This document shows positions 21,741 through 30,752 of a stretch of DNA of 39,620 bases, piece after piece; position 1 is the first letter of the stretch; every line of letters begins with the position of its first letter. The stretch comes from CAYMLL01 sp964390645 (GTDB lineage Bacteria; Planctomycetota; UBA8108): positions 1-39,620 of the forward strand of contig CAYMLL010000028.1 in the NCBI GenBank assembly GCA_964390645.1, given 5' to 3'. Below the pieces are notes generated by a model that saw only the letters and a program-made list of their open reading frames with translations, was not told the origin of the DNA and made no database searches. Position numbers and translations under genes: made by a program.

Positions 21741-22511
21741 CTATTTCCGTTCGGAGTAGCGCTCGCTGATTCGCAGGTAGTAGCGGTTGATGATGCGGCG
21801 GTACTCGTGCGGCGCCGGCTTGGTCGACGCGGAGAAGATGGCATCGCGCACCTTCGGAGGCAGCTGCCCCCACTTCTCGCCCTTGCGGCGGATCTCGTTC
21901 GCGAGCTTGCCGAGCTCCCCGTCGGGGTTCTTGCCCTCCGCAACCTCCTTGTTCTCCACCTTGCCGGGAGACTGCTGCTCCTCCTTCTCACGACGCTGCT
22001 TCTCCCGCTGCCGCTTCTCCTGCTCGCTGCGCGAGGAGGCGACCTGCTTCTGGTTCTCACGTTCTTTCCCCTGCGGCTTCCGGTCCTTCTCCTGGCCCGG
22101 CTTGCCTTGCTGGGGCGGCTTGTTCTGTGCCGTCTGCTCCTCGGGGCTTCCGCCCCCTCCCTGACAACGCTGGCACTCCTCGGCGATCTTCTCGATGAGC
22201 TGCTTCATCTTCTTGACCACCGTCTGCTGCTGCGTCTGCGTCGCCGCACCCGTCTTCTTGCTCGACAGGTCGTTGCGAATCTCGTCCAGCATCCGCTGGA
22301 TGTCCGCGAGGTTCTTCTTGCCCTCCTCGATGACCTCGACGCGCTGCGGATCGACGACATCGAGCTCCGGCTCCGCCTTCTTCTGCGCCTCCTCGATCTC
22401 CTTCTGCGCGTCGTCCTTCCTCTCGGCCGCATCCGCGGTCGCGGCAGGACAGAATGGAAGAAGCACCGGCACGAAAAGCACTAGAGCGGCCAGGGAGCGG
22501 GGCGAGAGCAT
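21741..22511 (-). CDS. secreted, highly charged coiled-coil-like protein of unknown function
   Basis: A 256-aa protein starting at ATG 22509-22511, chosen because GAGGAG lies 6 bp upstream; the longer frame to 22535 is less likely. A signal peptide (LSPRSLAALVLFVPVLLPF, ending near TADA) is followed by a Glu/Lys-rich helix (about 30-110) containing LADIQRMLDEIRNDL and KKMKQLIEKIAEECQRC. A low-complexity Gln/Lys/Glu/Pro segment (about 120-200) follows. A conserved-looking tail ends the protein: KWGQLPPKVRDAIFSAS, then HEYRRIINRYYLRISERY. A tail of this type (WGxLPPxxR..YRxxIxxYYxxL) is familiar from planctomycete hypothetical proteins encoded near aerotolerance and von-Willebrand-factor-A clusters. 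That is from memory and not verifiable here. No enzyme motif is seen. Confidence 0.82.
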   Translation of the reverse strand: MLSPRSLAALVLFVPVLLPFCPAATADAAERKDDAQKEIEEAQKKAEPELDVVDPQRVEVIEEGKKNLADIQRMLDEIRNDLSSKKTGAATQTQQQTVVKKMKQLIEKIAEECQRCQGGGGSPEEQTAQNKPPQQGKPGQEKDRKPQGKERENQKQVASSRSEQEKRQREKQRREKEEQQSPGKVENKEVAEGKNPDGELGKLANEIRRKGEKWGQLPPKVRDAIFSASTKPAPHEYRRIINRYYLRISERYSERK

Positions 22512-22682
22512 CGGAAACTCCTCGGAATCGTCCATGATCTGTGGCGACCAGCCTGAACAGGTATATCACCCATCATCCTAAGGTGACGTCGAACCGACGT
22601 CCAACGACTATTTCGAACACCATCGCCGCAGCGGCCCTTCCAATCGCAGCGAATCCTGTGTCGAGAGGGACTTATCGGATGC

Positions 22683-22688
22683 TAAAAT
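22683..22688 (+). promoter_or_regulatory. possible -10 element (TAAAAT) before the 1,799-aa secreted protein
   Basis: TAAAAT, one mismatch from TATAAT, stands out in this GC-rich divergent spacer and lies 54 bp before the ATG at 22743. The -35 region is not convincing (TGTCGA at 18 bp spacing). A similar hexamer at the same distance precedes the CxxCH gene. Confidence 0.3.
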
Positions 22689-22742
22689 GGCCCGCTCCGC
22701 CGTATACCGGCGTCGGCGGGCCCTTCGCAGCAGGAATCTCCG

Positions 22743-25700
22743 ATGTACCAGTGGTCGTGCCTCTCTTGCCGTACCGCGCCGGCGGTCCGCGTCGCGCTGT
22801 TCGCGGTCGGAGGCGCCCTCGCATGGCTCGTAAACGGCACCGCCGCGGCGGAGTCGTTCAAGGTGGTGATCAGCGAGGTCCACTATCACCCGGCGGACGG
22901 CGATACGCGCACCGAGTTCCTCGAGCTGCACAACTACGACGACGAGGAAGCCGATCTCGGCGGCTGGATCCTGACGGGCGGCGTGCAGTTCGTTTTTCCA
23001 CCGGGCACACGTATCCCCGCCGGCGAGTTCCGCCTGCTGGCGAACGACGGCGTCGCGCTGATCGCACGCCACGAGCTCGATGAGTCACTCATCCTGGGCG
23101 ACTTCGCGGGCGATCTGGAGAACGACGGCGAGCGCGTCGCTCTCTTCACTCGCGGCGGCTTTCTCGCATCATCCATCGAGTATCGAGACCGGCAGCCCTG
23201 GCCCGAGACGCCCGACGGGCTCGGCCCGACGCTCGAACGTCGCTCGCCATCGCTCGACGACTCGGACCCGGAAGCCTGGGCGGCCTCGATTCTCGTCGGC
23301 GGCACACCCGGTAGACAGAACTCTCGCCACGTCGACGGCGACGCACCCATCGACGGTGTCGAGGAGGTCGTCATCATCGGGCGTCAGAGTGACTGGCGCT
23401 TCTTCCGGGGCACCGCCTCGCCACCGGCGAACTGGAACGACCGCGACTTCGACGACGAGCTCTGGGCTCGAGGCGCCGCGGGCTTCGGCTACGACCGCGG
23501 CGACTTCACGACCGTCCTCGACGACATGCAAGGAAGCTACTCGTCCGTCTACATACGTCAGAGCTTCGACCTGCCGAACGCTGATCGCCTCGACTCGCTG
23601 ACGCTCGAGGTCGTCTTCGACGACGGATTCGTCGCCTATCTCAACGGCGTCGAGGTCGGCCGCGCCAACGTCGACACGCCTCCCGGCGAGCCGGTTCCGA
23701 ACGACACGCTCGCCTTCCCCACGACCCGCCTCGCGGAGACCCGGCAGATCGACCTGACTCCCTTTCTCGGAACGCTCACGCAGGAAGACAACGCCCTGGC
23801 CCTTCTCGGGCTCAACGGCTCGATGGACAGTCGCGACTTCACCATCCACCCGTCGCTGCGTGCGACGCGTCGTACCGGCGGAACGACTCGAAGCAGCCTC
23901 GTACGCGCGGGCGACGAGTGGCGATTTCACCGCGGCAGCTCCGAGCCGCCCGCGAGCTGGGCCGATCCCGACTTCGACGACAGTGGCTGGGAGCTCGGTG
24001 CGGGTGGCTTCGGCTACGGTGACGGCGACGACACGACTCTGCTGGAGGACATGCCTGAGACCTACCTGACCGTGTTCATCCGTCGCGCCTTCGAGGTCGA
24101 CCTCGACGACGACGACTCGGTCCTCCATCTCATCCTCGAGGTCGACTACGACGACGGCTTCATCGCGTATCTGAACGGCGCCGAGATCGCACGCTCGAAC
24201 GTCGCGGAGAACGGCTTCGAGGCTCCGGCGACGGGGAGTCACGAGGCCGGCACTCCGGAGGCCTTCACGGTCCCCGTGAGCCTCCTCCGCGACGCCGGCA
24301 ACGTCCTGGCTCTCGAAGGCCACAACAGCACCCTGATGAGCTCGGACTTCAGTCTCGCCGCCGGGCTCGACGCTCGAATCGTCAGCCCGGACGATGACCC
24401 CGACCCCGACCCCGACCCCGTCGCCCTCGGCCCCGCGCCACGCGACCTGGTGATCAACGAGATCGCGCCGCTCGGCGCTGGGGCGGGCTTCGTCGAGATC
24501 TTCAACCCGACGGACGGCGACATCGATGCGAGCGGACGACGCGTCCGAGTCGAGCCGCGAAGCCGGGGGCTCTTCGTGATCCCGGACGGCGAGACGGTCG
24601 ACGCCGGCGGCTTCCTGCAAATTCGCGAGTCGGTCCTCGGCTTCGAGCTCGACACGATCAACACGCTGATCCTCGAGACCGACGACAACCGCTTCGTCGA
24701 CGCCCTCGAGCCTCGACAGACGCCGGCGGGCCACTCCACCGGACGCCGTCCTGACGGAGCCTCGAACCGCTTCGTCTTCGACACTCCGACCCCGGCCGCG
24801 CCGAACGACATCGACCCCGAGAGCCCCGTCGTGATCAACGAGATCATGTACCACCCCCCGGCGAATGACACCGGGGGCGAGTTCGTCGAGATCTTCAACC
24901 GCTCGACTCTCCCGATCGACATCGGCGGCTGGTCATTCACTCGCGGCGTGACCTTCACCTTCGACGACAACGTCGAGCTTCCGGGCTTCGGCTTCCTGGT
25001 CATCGCGGCGAATCCACGGGGGATGGAGACCGAGTACGGCATCTCCGGCGTCTTCGGTCCGTGGGAAGGCGCGCTCCGCAACGACGCGGAGACTCTCCTG
25101 CTTCGCGACGCGCTCGGCAATCCGATCGACCGCGTCCGCTATGCCGACGAGGGAACCTGGCCTGAAGACGCCGACGGCGGCGGCCCGTCGGTCGAGCTCG
25201 TCCACTTCGACCTCGAGAATCGCCACGGGCCTGCCTGGCGGGCAAGCGAGGACCGTCCGACGCCCGGTCGACAGAACTCGCGTTTCGACCTCAATCCGGC
25301 GCCGATCATCGTCGGCGTCTCGCACAGCCCGGTCGTGCCGGGGCCGGAAGATCCGGTCCGGATCCTCGCGACGATCTCCGACAACACGGAGGTCGACGAG
25401 GCCGTGCTACTCTGGCAGCTCGACGACGGAGGCGGCGACCCCGGACGCCTCCCGATGCTCGACGACGGCGAGATCGACGACGGCGTCGCCGACAACGGCG
25501 TTTTCGGCGCGGAGATACCGGCGCTCGGCGCGATGAGCATCGTCACGTTCCGGATCGAGGCGGAGGCGAACGACGGAGTGACGACGATCGTGCCATCGAG
25601 CGCGAGCTTCCTCTACCAGGTCGAGTCACCCGCTCCCGAGTCGACCCGACCGACATGGCGGGTCATCCTGCGCCGGAGTGACCTGAACGCGCTTCGCAGT

Positions 25701-28142
25701 CGGGGCAACGGCTCGAACACCCTCCTCGACGTCACGATCGTTGCCAACGGCAAGGCTTACTACAACCGCGGCATCAGATACCGCGGCAGCTCGGCTCGCA
25801 GCTGCAGCCCGCTCAGCTACCGCATCCAGCTCGACCACGACCACAGCCTCGACGGCATCAAGCGCATCAACATCAACGGCTGCAACGTGCAGCGCCAGTG
25901 GATCGGGCTCGACTTCCTGCGGCGCACCGGCATCCCGACACCCGACGGGTGGCTACGCCGGCTGTCGATCAACGGCTCGGTCCAACCCGACGTGTACCTG
26001 CGAGTCGAGGCCATCGACGACCAGTTCCTCGATCGCACGCTGGATCCGGACGACGACGGCAACCTCTATCGTGGAATCGGTCAGGCCAACCTCGACTACC
26101 GCGGCGATAACTTCGACCGCTACCGCGGGAACTACGACAAGCGCACGAACGAGGAGTCCGACGACTACAGCGATGTGGTGGATCTCTGTCGCCGCTTCGA
26201 TCGTGACGAGACCGACGATCCGGAGTTTCCGGAGCTGATCGAGGAGCGCGTCGACGTCTCGCAGTGGGCGCTCTACTTCGCCGCCTACGCGGTTCTCGGC
26301 TCCACGGAAAACAGCATCATCCTGAACAACGGCGACGACTATTTCCTCTACCACCGCTTCTCGGACGACCGCTGGATCCTGCTGCCGTGGGATCTGGACA
26401 GCTGCTTCGACGACCAGAGCCAGGCCCTCTTCCGTCCGTCCGTCGGCTCGATCGTACGCTTCCTGCGGCACCCGCGCTACGCGACTGACTACTGGTGCTT
26501 CCTCGAGCAGCTGCTCGAGACCGCCTTCGTCCAGGAGCAGGTGGACGCGCGCATCGACGTGATCGCCTCACTCTTCACCGAAGGCCAGATCTCGCAGCTG
26601 CGTCGCTACACCCGCGAGCGCCGGGAGTTCATCCGGTCACGGCTGCAGACCCGGCTGACCGTCCAGATCGTCGAGGGAGGGTCCGAGTGCGACGGCCTTC
26701 TGATCGCGACGAGCAGCGCCCTGACCGTGCGGGGGCGAGCTCCCGGCTGCGGCACGGCGGAGGTTTTCGTCAACGGCACCCCGGCGTCGACCGACCCGGT
26801 GACGAACGAATGGAGCGCCGGCATCGACCTCGGCGACGCGACGAGCATCGATGTCTCGACCGTCGACCGCCACGGCACGGAAACTCACCGCGTCTCCTTG
26901 CCCATCGTCAACGCCACGCAAGACAATCGCCTGTCTCCGGATATAGACGCCGACCTGACACTTTCGACCGACACCGCCATCTACGTTGCCGACACCCCGG
27001 TCACCGTCGCCCCGGGAGCAACGCTGCGCATCCCGGCGGGCACGTCGGTACTCTTCGCCTCCGACGCCGAGCTGCGCATCGAGGGACGCCTGCTGATCGA
27101 CGGCGACGATGCGGCGCCGGTCACGCTCCGTGCCAGCGACTGCGACGGCGAGTGGCCTGGTATACGCTTCATGGCGACATCCTCGGGGAGCCGTGTCACG
27201 CACTGCCACGTCCTGGACGCCGGAGCGCGCAACGAGGAAGCCGCGATCGTCGTCCGTGGCGCGGCCGTCACGCTCGAGAGCGTCGTCATCGACGAGCCCG
27301 TTGCCGTGGGTCTGAACGCGGAGCGTGACGCTGTCGTCGACATGGTCGACTGCGACGTTCTCACGGCCCGCGACGGCATCGAGCTGGTCCAGTCGAGCGC
27401 GACGATTCGAAGCTGCCGGCTCCTCGGCCTCACCGGCAGCGCCGTGAACGCCATCGGCGACCCTCAACATCGCCTCGACGTCCGGCATACGGTGATCGCC
27501 GATTGTGCCGACGCGGTGGTCCTCGCGAGCGCGATCCGGAGCACGGTGGATCATGTGACCATCCATGACTGCCGGCGGGGCGTCGTGGTCAACACCCTGG
27601 CTCCCGGGCTCGGCGGAGCGGCCAGCCGGATCGACAGCTCGATCATCTGGGAGTCGGCGGAGCCGATCACCGCATTGCTCGATGCCGAGTTCGCGGTGAC
27701 CTTCACCAACACCTCCGATCCCGCCCTCGCCGGTGAAGGCAACATCAGTGCCGACCCTCTCTTCGTTGACCCGTCGAGCGGAGACTATCGCCTCACCCCT
27801 CCGTCGCCGTGCGTCGGCACCGCACGTGACGGGACAGACATGGGCGCAACCCCCTTCGAGAGCGCGGGACTCGACCATCGCTTCCTTCTCTGCGACGCCA
27901 ACGCCGACGGCTCGAACAACCTGGCCGACGCGGTGTTCATTCTCTCACACCTCTTCGCGCAGCAGGCCGGTCCGTCATGCGCCGCCGCCGGCGACTGCAA
28001 CTCCGACGGCGAGCTCGACCTCACGGACGCGATCTTCGACCTCAACCACCTCTTCAACCAGGGGCCATCACCCGCCGCGCCCTACCCTGCATGCGCGTCC
28101 GCGACCTCGGATGACTGCGCCGTCGACACCTGCCGTGACTGA
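22743..28142 (+). CDS. giant secreted multi-lamin-tail / CotH-kinase / beta-helix / dockerin-like protein
   Basis: The 1,799-aa product starts at ATG 22743 with GCAGGA 7 bp upstream. In order it has a signal peptide (about 1-37, TAAAES); lamin-tail 1 (about 40-190, VISEVHYHP); two related beta-sandwich modules (about 217-375 and 393-545; each with DWRFFRG or EWRFHRG, then T(V/L)L(D/E)DM and FDDGF or YDDGF); an Asp-Pro linker; lamin-tail 2 (about 565-690); lamin-tail 3 (about 695-850, VINEIMYHPPANDTGG); an Ig/Fn3-like piece (about 855-970); a CotH-like kinase region (about 975-1300) with the metal motif W-D1217-L-D1219; a right-handed beta-helix (about 1410-1655) with inverted-repeat-like turns (VTLESVVIDEP, ATIRSCRLLG); and two dockerin-like repeats (CDANADGSNNLADAVFI about 1717, GDCNSDGELDLTDAIFD about 1750). 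It is secreted and probably surface-anchored. CotH function (protein phosphorylation in spore coats) is known for distant relatives only. It shares architecture with the protein at 16456-20560. Confidence 0.93.
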   Translation: MYQWSCLSCRTAPAVRVALFAVGGALAWLVNGTAAAESFKVVISEVHYHPADGDTRTEFLELHNYDDEEADLGGWILTGGVQFVFPPGTRIPAGEFRLLANDGVALIARHELDESLILGDFAGDLENDGERVALFTRGGFLASSIEYRDRQPWPETPDGLGPTLERRSPSLDDSDPEAWAASILVGGTPGRQNSRHVDGDAPIDGVEEVVIIGRQSDWRFFRGTASPPANWNDRDFDDELWARGAAGFGYDRGDFTTVLDDMQGSYSSVYIRQSFDLPNADRLDSLTLEVVFDDGFVAYLNGVEVGRANVDTPPGEPVPNDTLAFPTTRLAETRQIDLTPFLGTLTQEDNALALLGLNGSMDSRDFTIHPSLRATRRTGGTTRSSLVRAGDEWRFHRGSSEPPASWADPDFDDSGWELGAGGFGYGDGDDTTLLEDMPETYLTVFIRRAFEVDLDDDDSVLHLILEVDYDDGFIAYLNGAEIARSNVAENGFEAPATGSHEAGTPEAFTVPVSLLRDAGNVLALEGHNSTLMSSDFSLAAGLDARIVSPDDDPDPDPDPVALGPAPRDLVINEIAPLGAGAGFVEIFNPTDGDIDASGRRVRVEPRSRGLFVIPDGETVDAGGFLQIRESVLGFELDTINTLILETDDNRFVDALEPRQTPAGHSTGRRPDGASNRFVFDTPTPAAPNDIDPESPVVINEIMYHPPANDTGGEFVEIFNRSTLPIDIGGWSFTRGVTFTFDDNVELPGFGFLVIAANPRGMETEYGISGVFGPWEGALRNDAETLLLRDALGNPIDRVRYADEGTWPEDADGGGPSVELVHFDLENRHGPAWRASEDRPTPGRQNSRFDLNPAPIIVGVSHSPVVPGPEDPVRILATISDNTEVDEAVLLWQLDDGGGDPGRLPMLDDGEIDDGVADNGVFGAEIPALGAMSIVTFRIEAEANDGVTTIVPSSASFLYQVESPAPESTRPTWRVILRRSDLNALRSRGNGSNTLLDVTIVANGKAYYNRGIRYRGSSARSCSPLSYRIQLDHDHSLDGIKRININGCNVQRQWIGLDFLRRTGIPTPDGWLRRLSINGSVQPDVYLRVEAIDDQFLDRTLDPDDDGNLYRGIGQANLDYRGDNFDRYRGNYDKRTNEESDDYSDVVDLCRRFDRDETDDPEFPELIEERVDVSQWALYFAAYAVLGSTENSIILNNGDDYFLYHRFSDDRWILLPWDLDSCFDDQSQALFRPSVGSIVRFLRHPRYATDYWCFLEQLLETAFVQEQVDARIDVIASLFTEGQISQLRRYTRERREFIRSRLQTRLTVQIVEGGSECDGLLIATSSALTVRGRAPGCGTAEVFVNGTPASTDPVTNEWSAGIDLGDATSIDVSTVDRHGTETHRVSLPIVNATQDNRLSPDIDADLTLSTDTAIYVADTPVTVAPGATLRIPAGTSVLFASDAELRIEGRLLIDGDDAAPVTLRASDCDGEWPGIRFMATSSGSRVTHCHVLDAGARNEEAAIVVRGAAVTLESVVIDEPVAVGLNAERDAVVDMVDCDVLTARDGIELVQSSATIRSCRLLGLTGSAVNAIGDPQHRLDVRHTVIADCADAVVLASAIRSTVDHVTIHDCRRGVVVNTLAPGLGGAASRIDSSIIWESAEPITALLDAEFAVTFTNTSDPALAGEGNISADPLFVDPSSGDYRLTPPSPCVGTARDGTDMGATPFESAGLDHRFLLCDANADGSNNLADAVFILSHLFAQQAGPSCAAAGDCNSDGELDLTDAIFDLNHLFNQGPSPAAPYPACASATSDDCAVDTCRD
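24396..24419 (+). repeat. four tandem GACCCC hexamers encoding an Asp-Pro linker
   Basis: Four consecutive GACCCC units encode (Asp-Pro)4 between the second beta-sandwich module and lamin-tail 2. This is a typical rigid interdomain linker of secreted multidomain proteins. A repeat of this kind may vary in length between strains. Confidence 0.85.
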
Positions 28143-28160
28143 CCGGAGAGACGGGTCGTG

Positions 28161-28580
28161 TCAGTCGTCGAGCTTGATGATCGACTCGAGATCGATGTCC
28201 CCGTCGCCCTCGCTCGGCTCACCGCGCACGAGCAGGAGGATCGCGGCGTGCGGGACGATGAGGTAGGAAGTTCCCTCGAACTCGATCTCGACGGAGGCGT
28301 TGCGCAGAAAGAGCGCGAGGTCGCCGATGGCGGCCTGCATCGGCACGTACCGCGCCTTGTTCTCCGCTTCCTGGAGCTTCCACGGCTCGTCGTTGAACTC
28401 CGAGGGCGACGGCACGGGAGTGCCGGGGCCGACCTCGACGACATGCCCGCTCTGCACCTGCATCTTCTCGACCGCGGTCTGCGGAAGGAGCAGACCGATA
28501 CGGGTACGGTCCTCGCCCTGTTGCGGAGTGACGAGCACCCGGTCCCCTACGACGAGGAGCTTTCTGCCTTTGACGTCCAC
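28161..28580 (-). CDS. divergent GroES (Cpn10)-like protein
   Basis: A 139-aa protein read from GTG 28578-28580, with GAGG 7 bp upstream. The N-terminal half follows the co-chaperonin 10 pattern closely: LLVVGDRVLVTPQQGEDRTR, then IGLLLPQTAVEKMQVQSG and HVVEVGPG. The second half has a roughly 35-residue insertion (PVPSPSEFNDEPWKLQEAEN) before IGDLALFLRNASVEIEFEGT, and ends with YLIVPHAAILLLVRG plus an acidic tail. Normal GroES has about 95 aa, so this is an elongated paralogue. The usual mobile-loop GGI(I/L)LP is partly present (IGLLLP). No groEL lies nearby, so pairing with GroEL is uncertain. It ends 18 bp from the end of the giant secreted protein, convergently. A longer frame starting at 28643 lacks a ribosome-binding site. 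Confidence 0.8.
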   Translation of the reverse strand: MDVKGRKLLVVGDRVLVTPQQGEDRTRIGLLLPQTAVEKMQVQSGHVVEVGPGTPVPSPSEFNDEPWKLQEAENKARYVPMQAAIGDLALFLRNASVEIEFEGTSYLIVPHAAILLLVRGEPSEGDGDIDLESIIKLDD

Positions 28581-28747
28581 GTTCGTGCCTCGAGAGTGCG
28601 GTACGGCAGCCGGACCCCGTTGGTAACAGCCCCGGCCGCCCACGTCAAGCGGTGGAGACGCACGGCCTCGACGGTCGACGAAGAAGAGACCCGGCGACCG
28701 CTGGCGCTGTGTCCCCCCTGTCTTCTCGGTATCCCGTGGATGTACCC

Positions 28748-29398
28748 GTGACCGGCCGCAAAGGAAGCCGACGCCAGATCATCGTGCTCGGTGTCATCGT
28801 GCTCGCCGGGGTCGGGCTCGGCGTTGTCGCGGTGCGCGAGGCCTGGCCCGGCTTGATGCAGCGCCGCTACCTCGGTCAGCTCCACGAGGACCCGGCGCTC
28901 CTCTTCGAGTTTCTCGGCTCCGACGACGAGTCTCGTCGGTCGGCCGCCGAGAAGTTCCTCACGAAGCGGCCGGCAAAGCAGGAGGTCTTCCGGCGCTACC
29001 TCGACGAGTTCGACTCGTCAAAGGCGACCTGGCACATCCGACGAGGTCTGGAGCGACACCGCAAGAGCGGCACGATCGCCGGCCACCTGGGACTCACGCC
29101 GACCGGAGTCTTCACCCACTATCGCAGAGCGACCGGCGGCAGCAGCACCGGCTCCATGGCTTCGCCGCCGACCGACCCACCGCGTCGAGAGCTGCTGCTC
29201 GATCTCATCGGCGGGTGCACGAACGAGGTCTTCGAGCACCCGGAGCTCCCCGGCTTCCAGTTCCGGGTCGTGCGCGTCGAGGACGGCCGGGCGAGCGAGC
29301 CCCCGTGGCCCCCGGCGACGTCGGCGCCGGTGAGGAGCCGACCCCGCAAGATCACGGGCAAGGCGAACCACGTCCTCTTCTTCCGCGTCACTCACTGA
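28748..29398 (+). CDS. single-pass membrane protein of unknown function
   Basis: I do not recognise a family. From the GTG at 28748 the product has 216 aa with a basic N-terminus (MTGRKGSRRQ), one membrane segment (IIVLGVIVLAGVGLGVVAV, about 11-29) and a roughly 185-residue soluble part with basic, Glu- and Arg-rich helices. LLFEFLGSDDESRRSAAEKF resembles a HEAT-like helix pair. The C-terminus carries a short beta region (FQFRVVRVED, HVLFFRVTH). Alternative in-frame GTG starts lie at 28652 and 28736, and none has a clear ribosome-binding site; this start is chosen because it leaves the membrane segment close to the N-terminus. It is convergent with thrC. Confidence 0.65.
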   Translation: MTGRKGSRRQIIVLGVIVLAGVGLGVVAVREAWPGLMQRRYLGQLHEDPALLFEFLGSDDESRRSAAEKFLTKRPAKQEVFRRYLDEFDSSKATWHIRRGLERHRKSGTIAGHLGLTPTGVFTHYRRATGGSSTGSMASPPTDPPRRELLLDLIGGCTNEVFEHPELPGFQFRVVRVEDGRASEPPWPPATSAPVRSRPRKITGKANHVLFFRVTH

Positions 29399-29420
29399 GC
29401 CCCTCCGTGCCCACTCGAGC

Positions 29421-29441
29421 CGCCGCGCGACTCTCGCGGCG
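29421..29441. terminator. GC-rich hairpin between convergent genes (possible bidirectional terminator)
   Basis: CGCCGCG and CGCGGCG form a perfect 7-bp stem with a 7-nt loop in the 99-bp spacer between the membrane protein (+) and thrC (-). No T-run follows on either strand, so intrinsic termination would be weak or depend on Rho. The position between two converging genes is the main support. Confidence 0.4.
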
Positions 29442-29497
29442 AGACTCCGAGGCCCGACACGACCGGACATCCGACGCTCGTCGAGCGAACGCCGAGC

Positions 29498-30730
<1,233 letters not shown>

Positions 30731-30752
30731 CGTCATCCTCCGGTTCTGCGGA

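Noticed and set aside
22561..22593. Minus-strand promoter for the charged secreted protein
   Set aside because: The best -35/-10 pair (TTCGAC and GATATA) is spaced by 20 bp, or 18 bp with a poor -10, so not convincing.
26637..27878. 413-aa frame antisense to the beta-helix region
   Set aside because: Arg/Asp/Gly/Val-rich shadow of the plus-strand gene.
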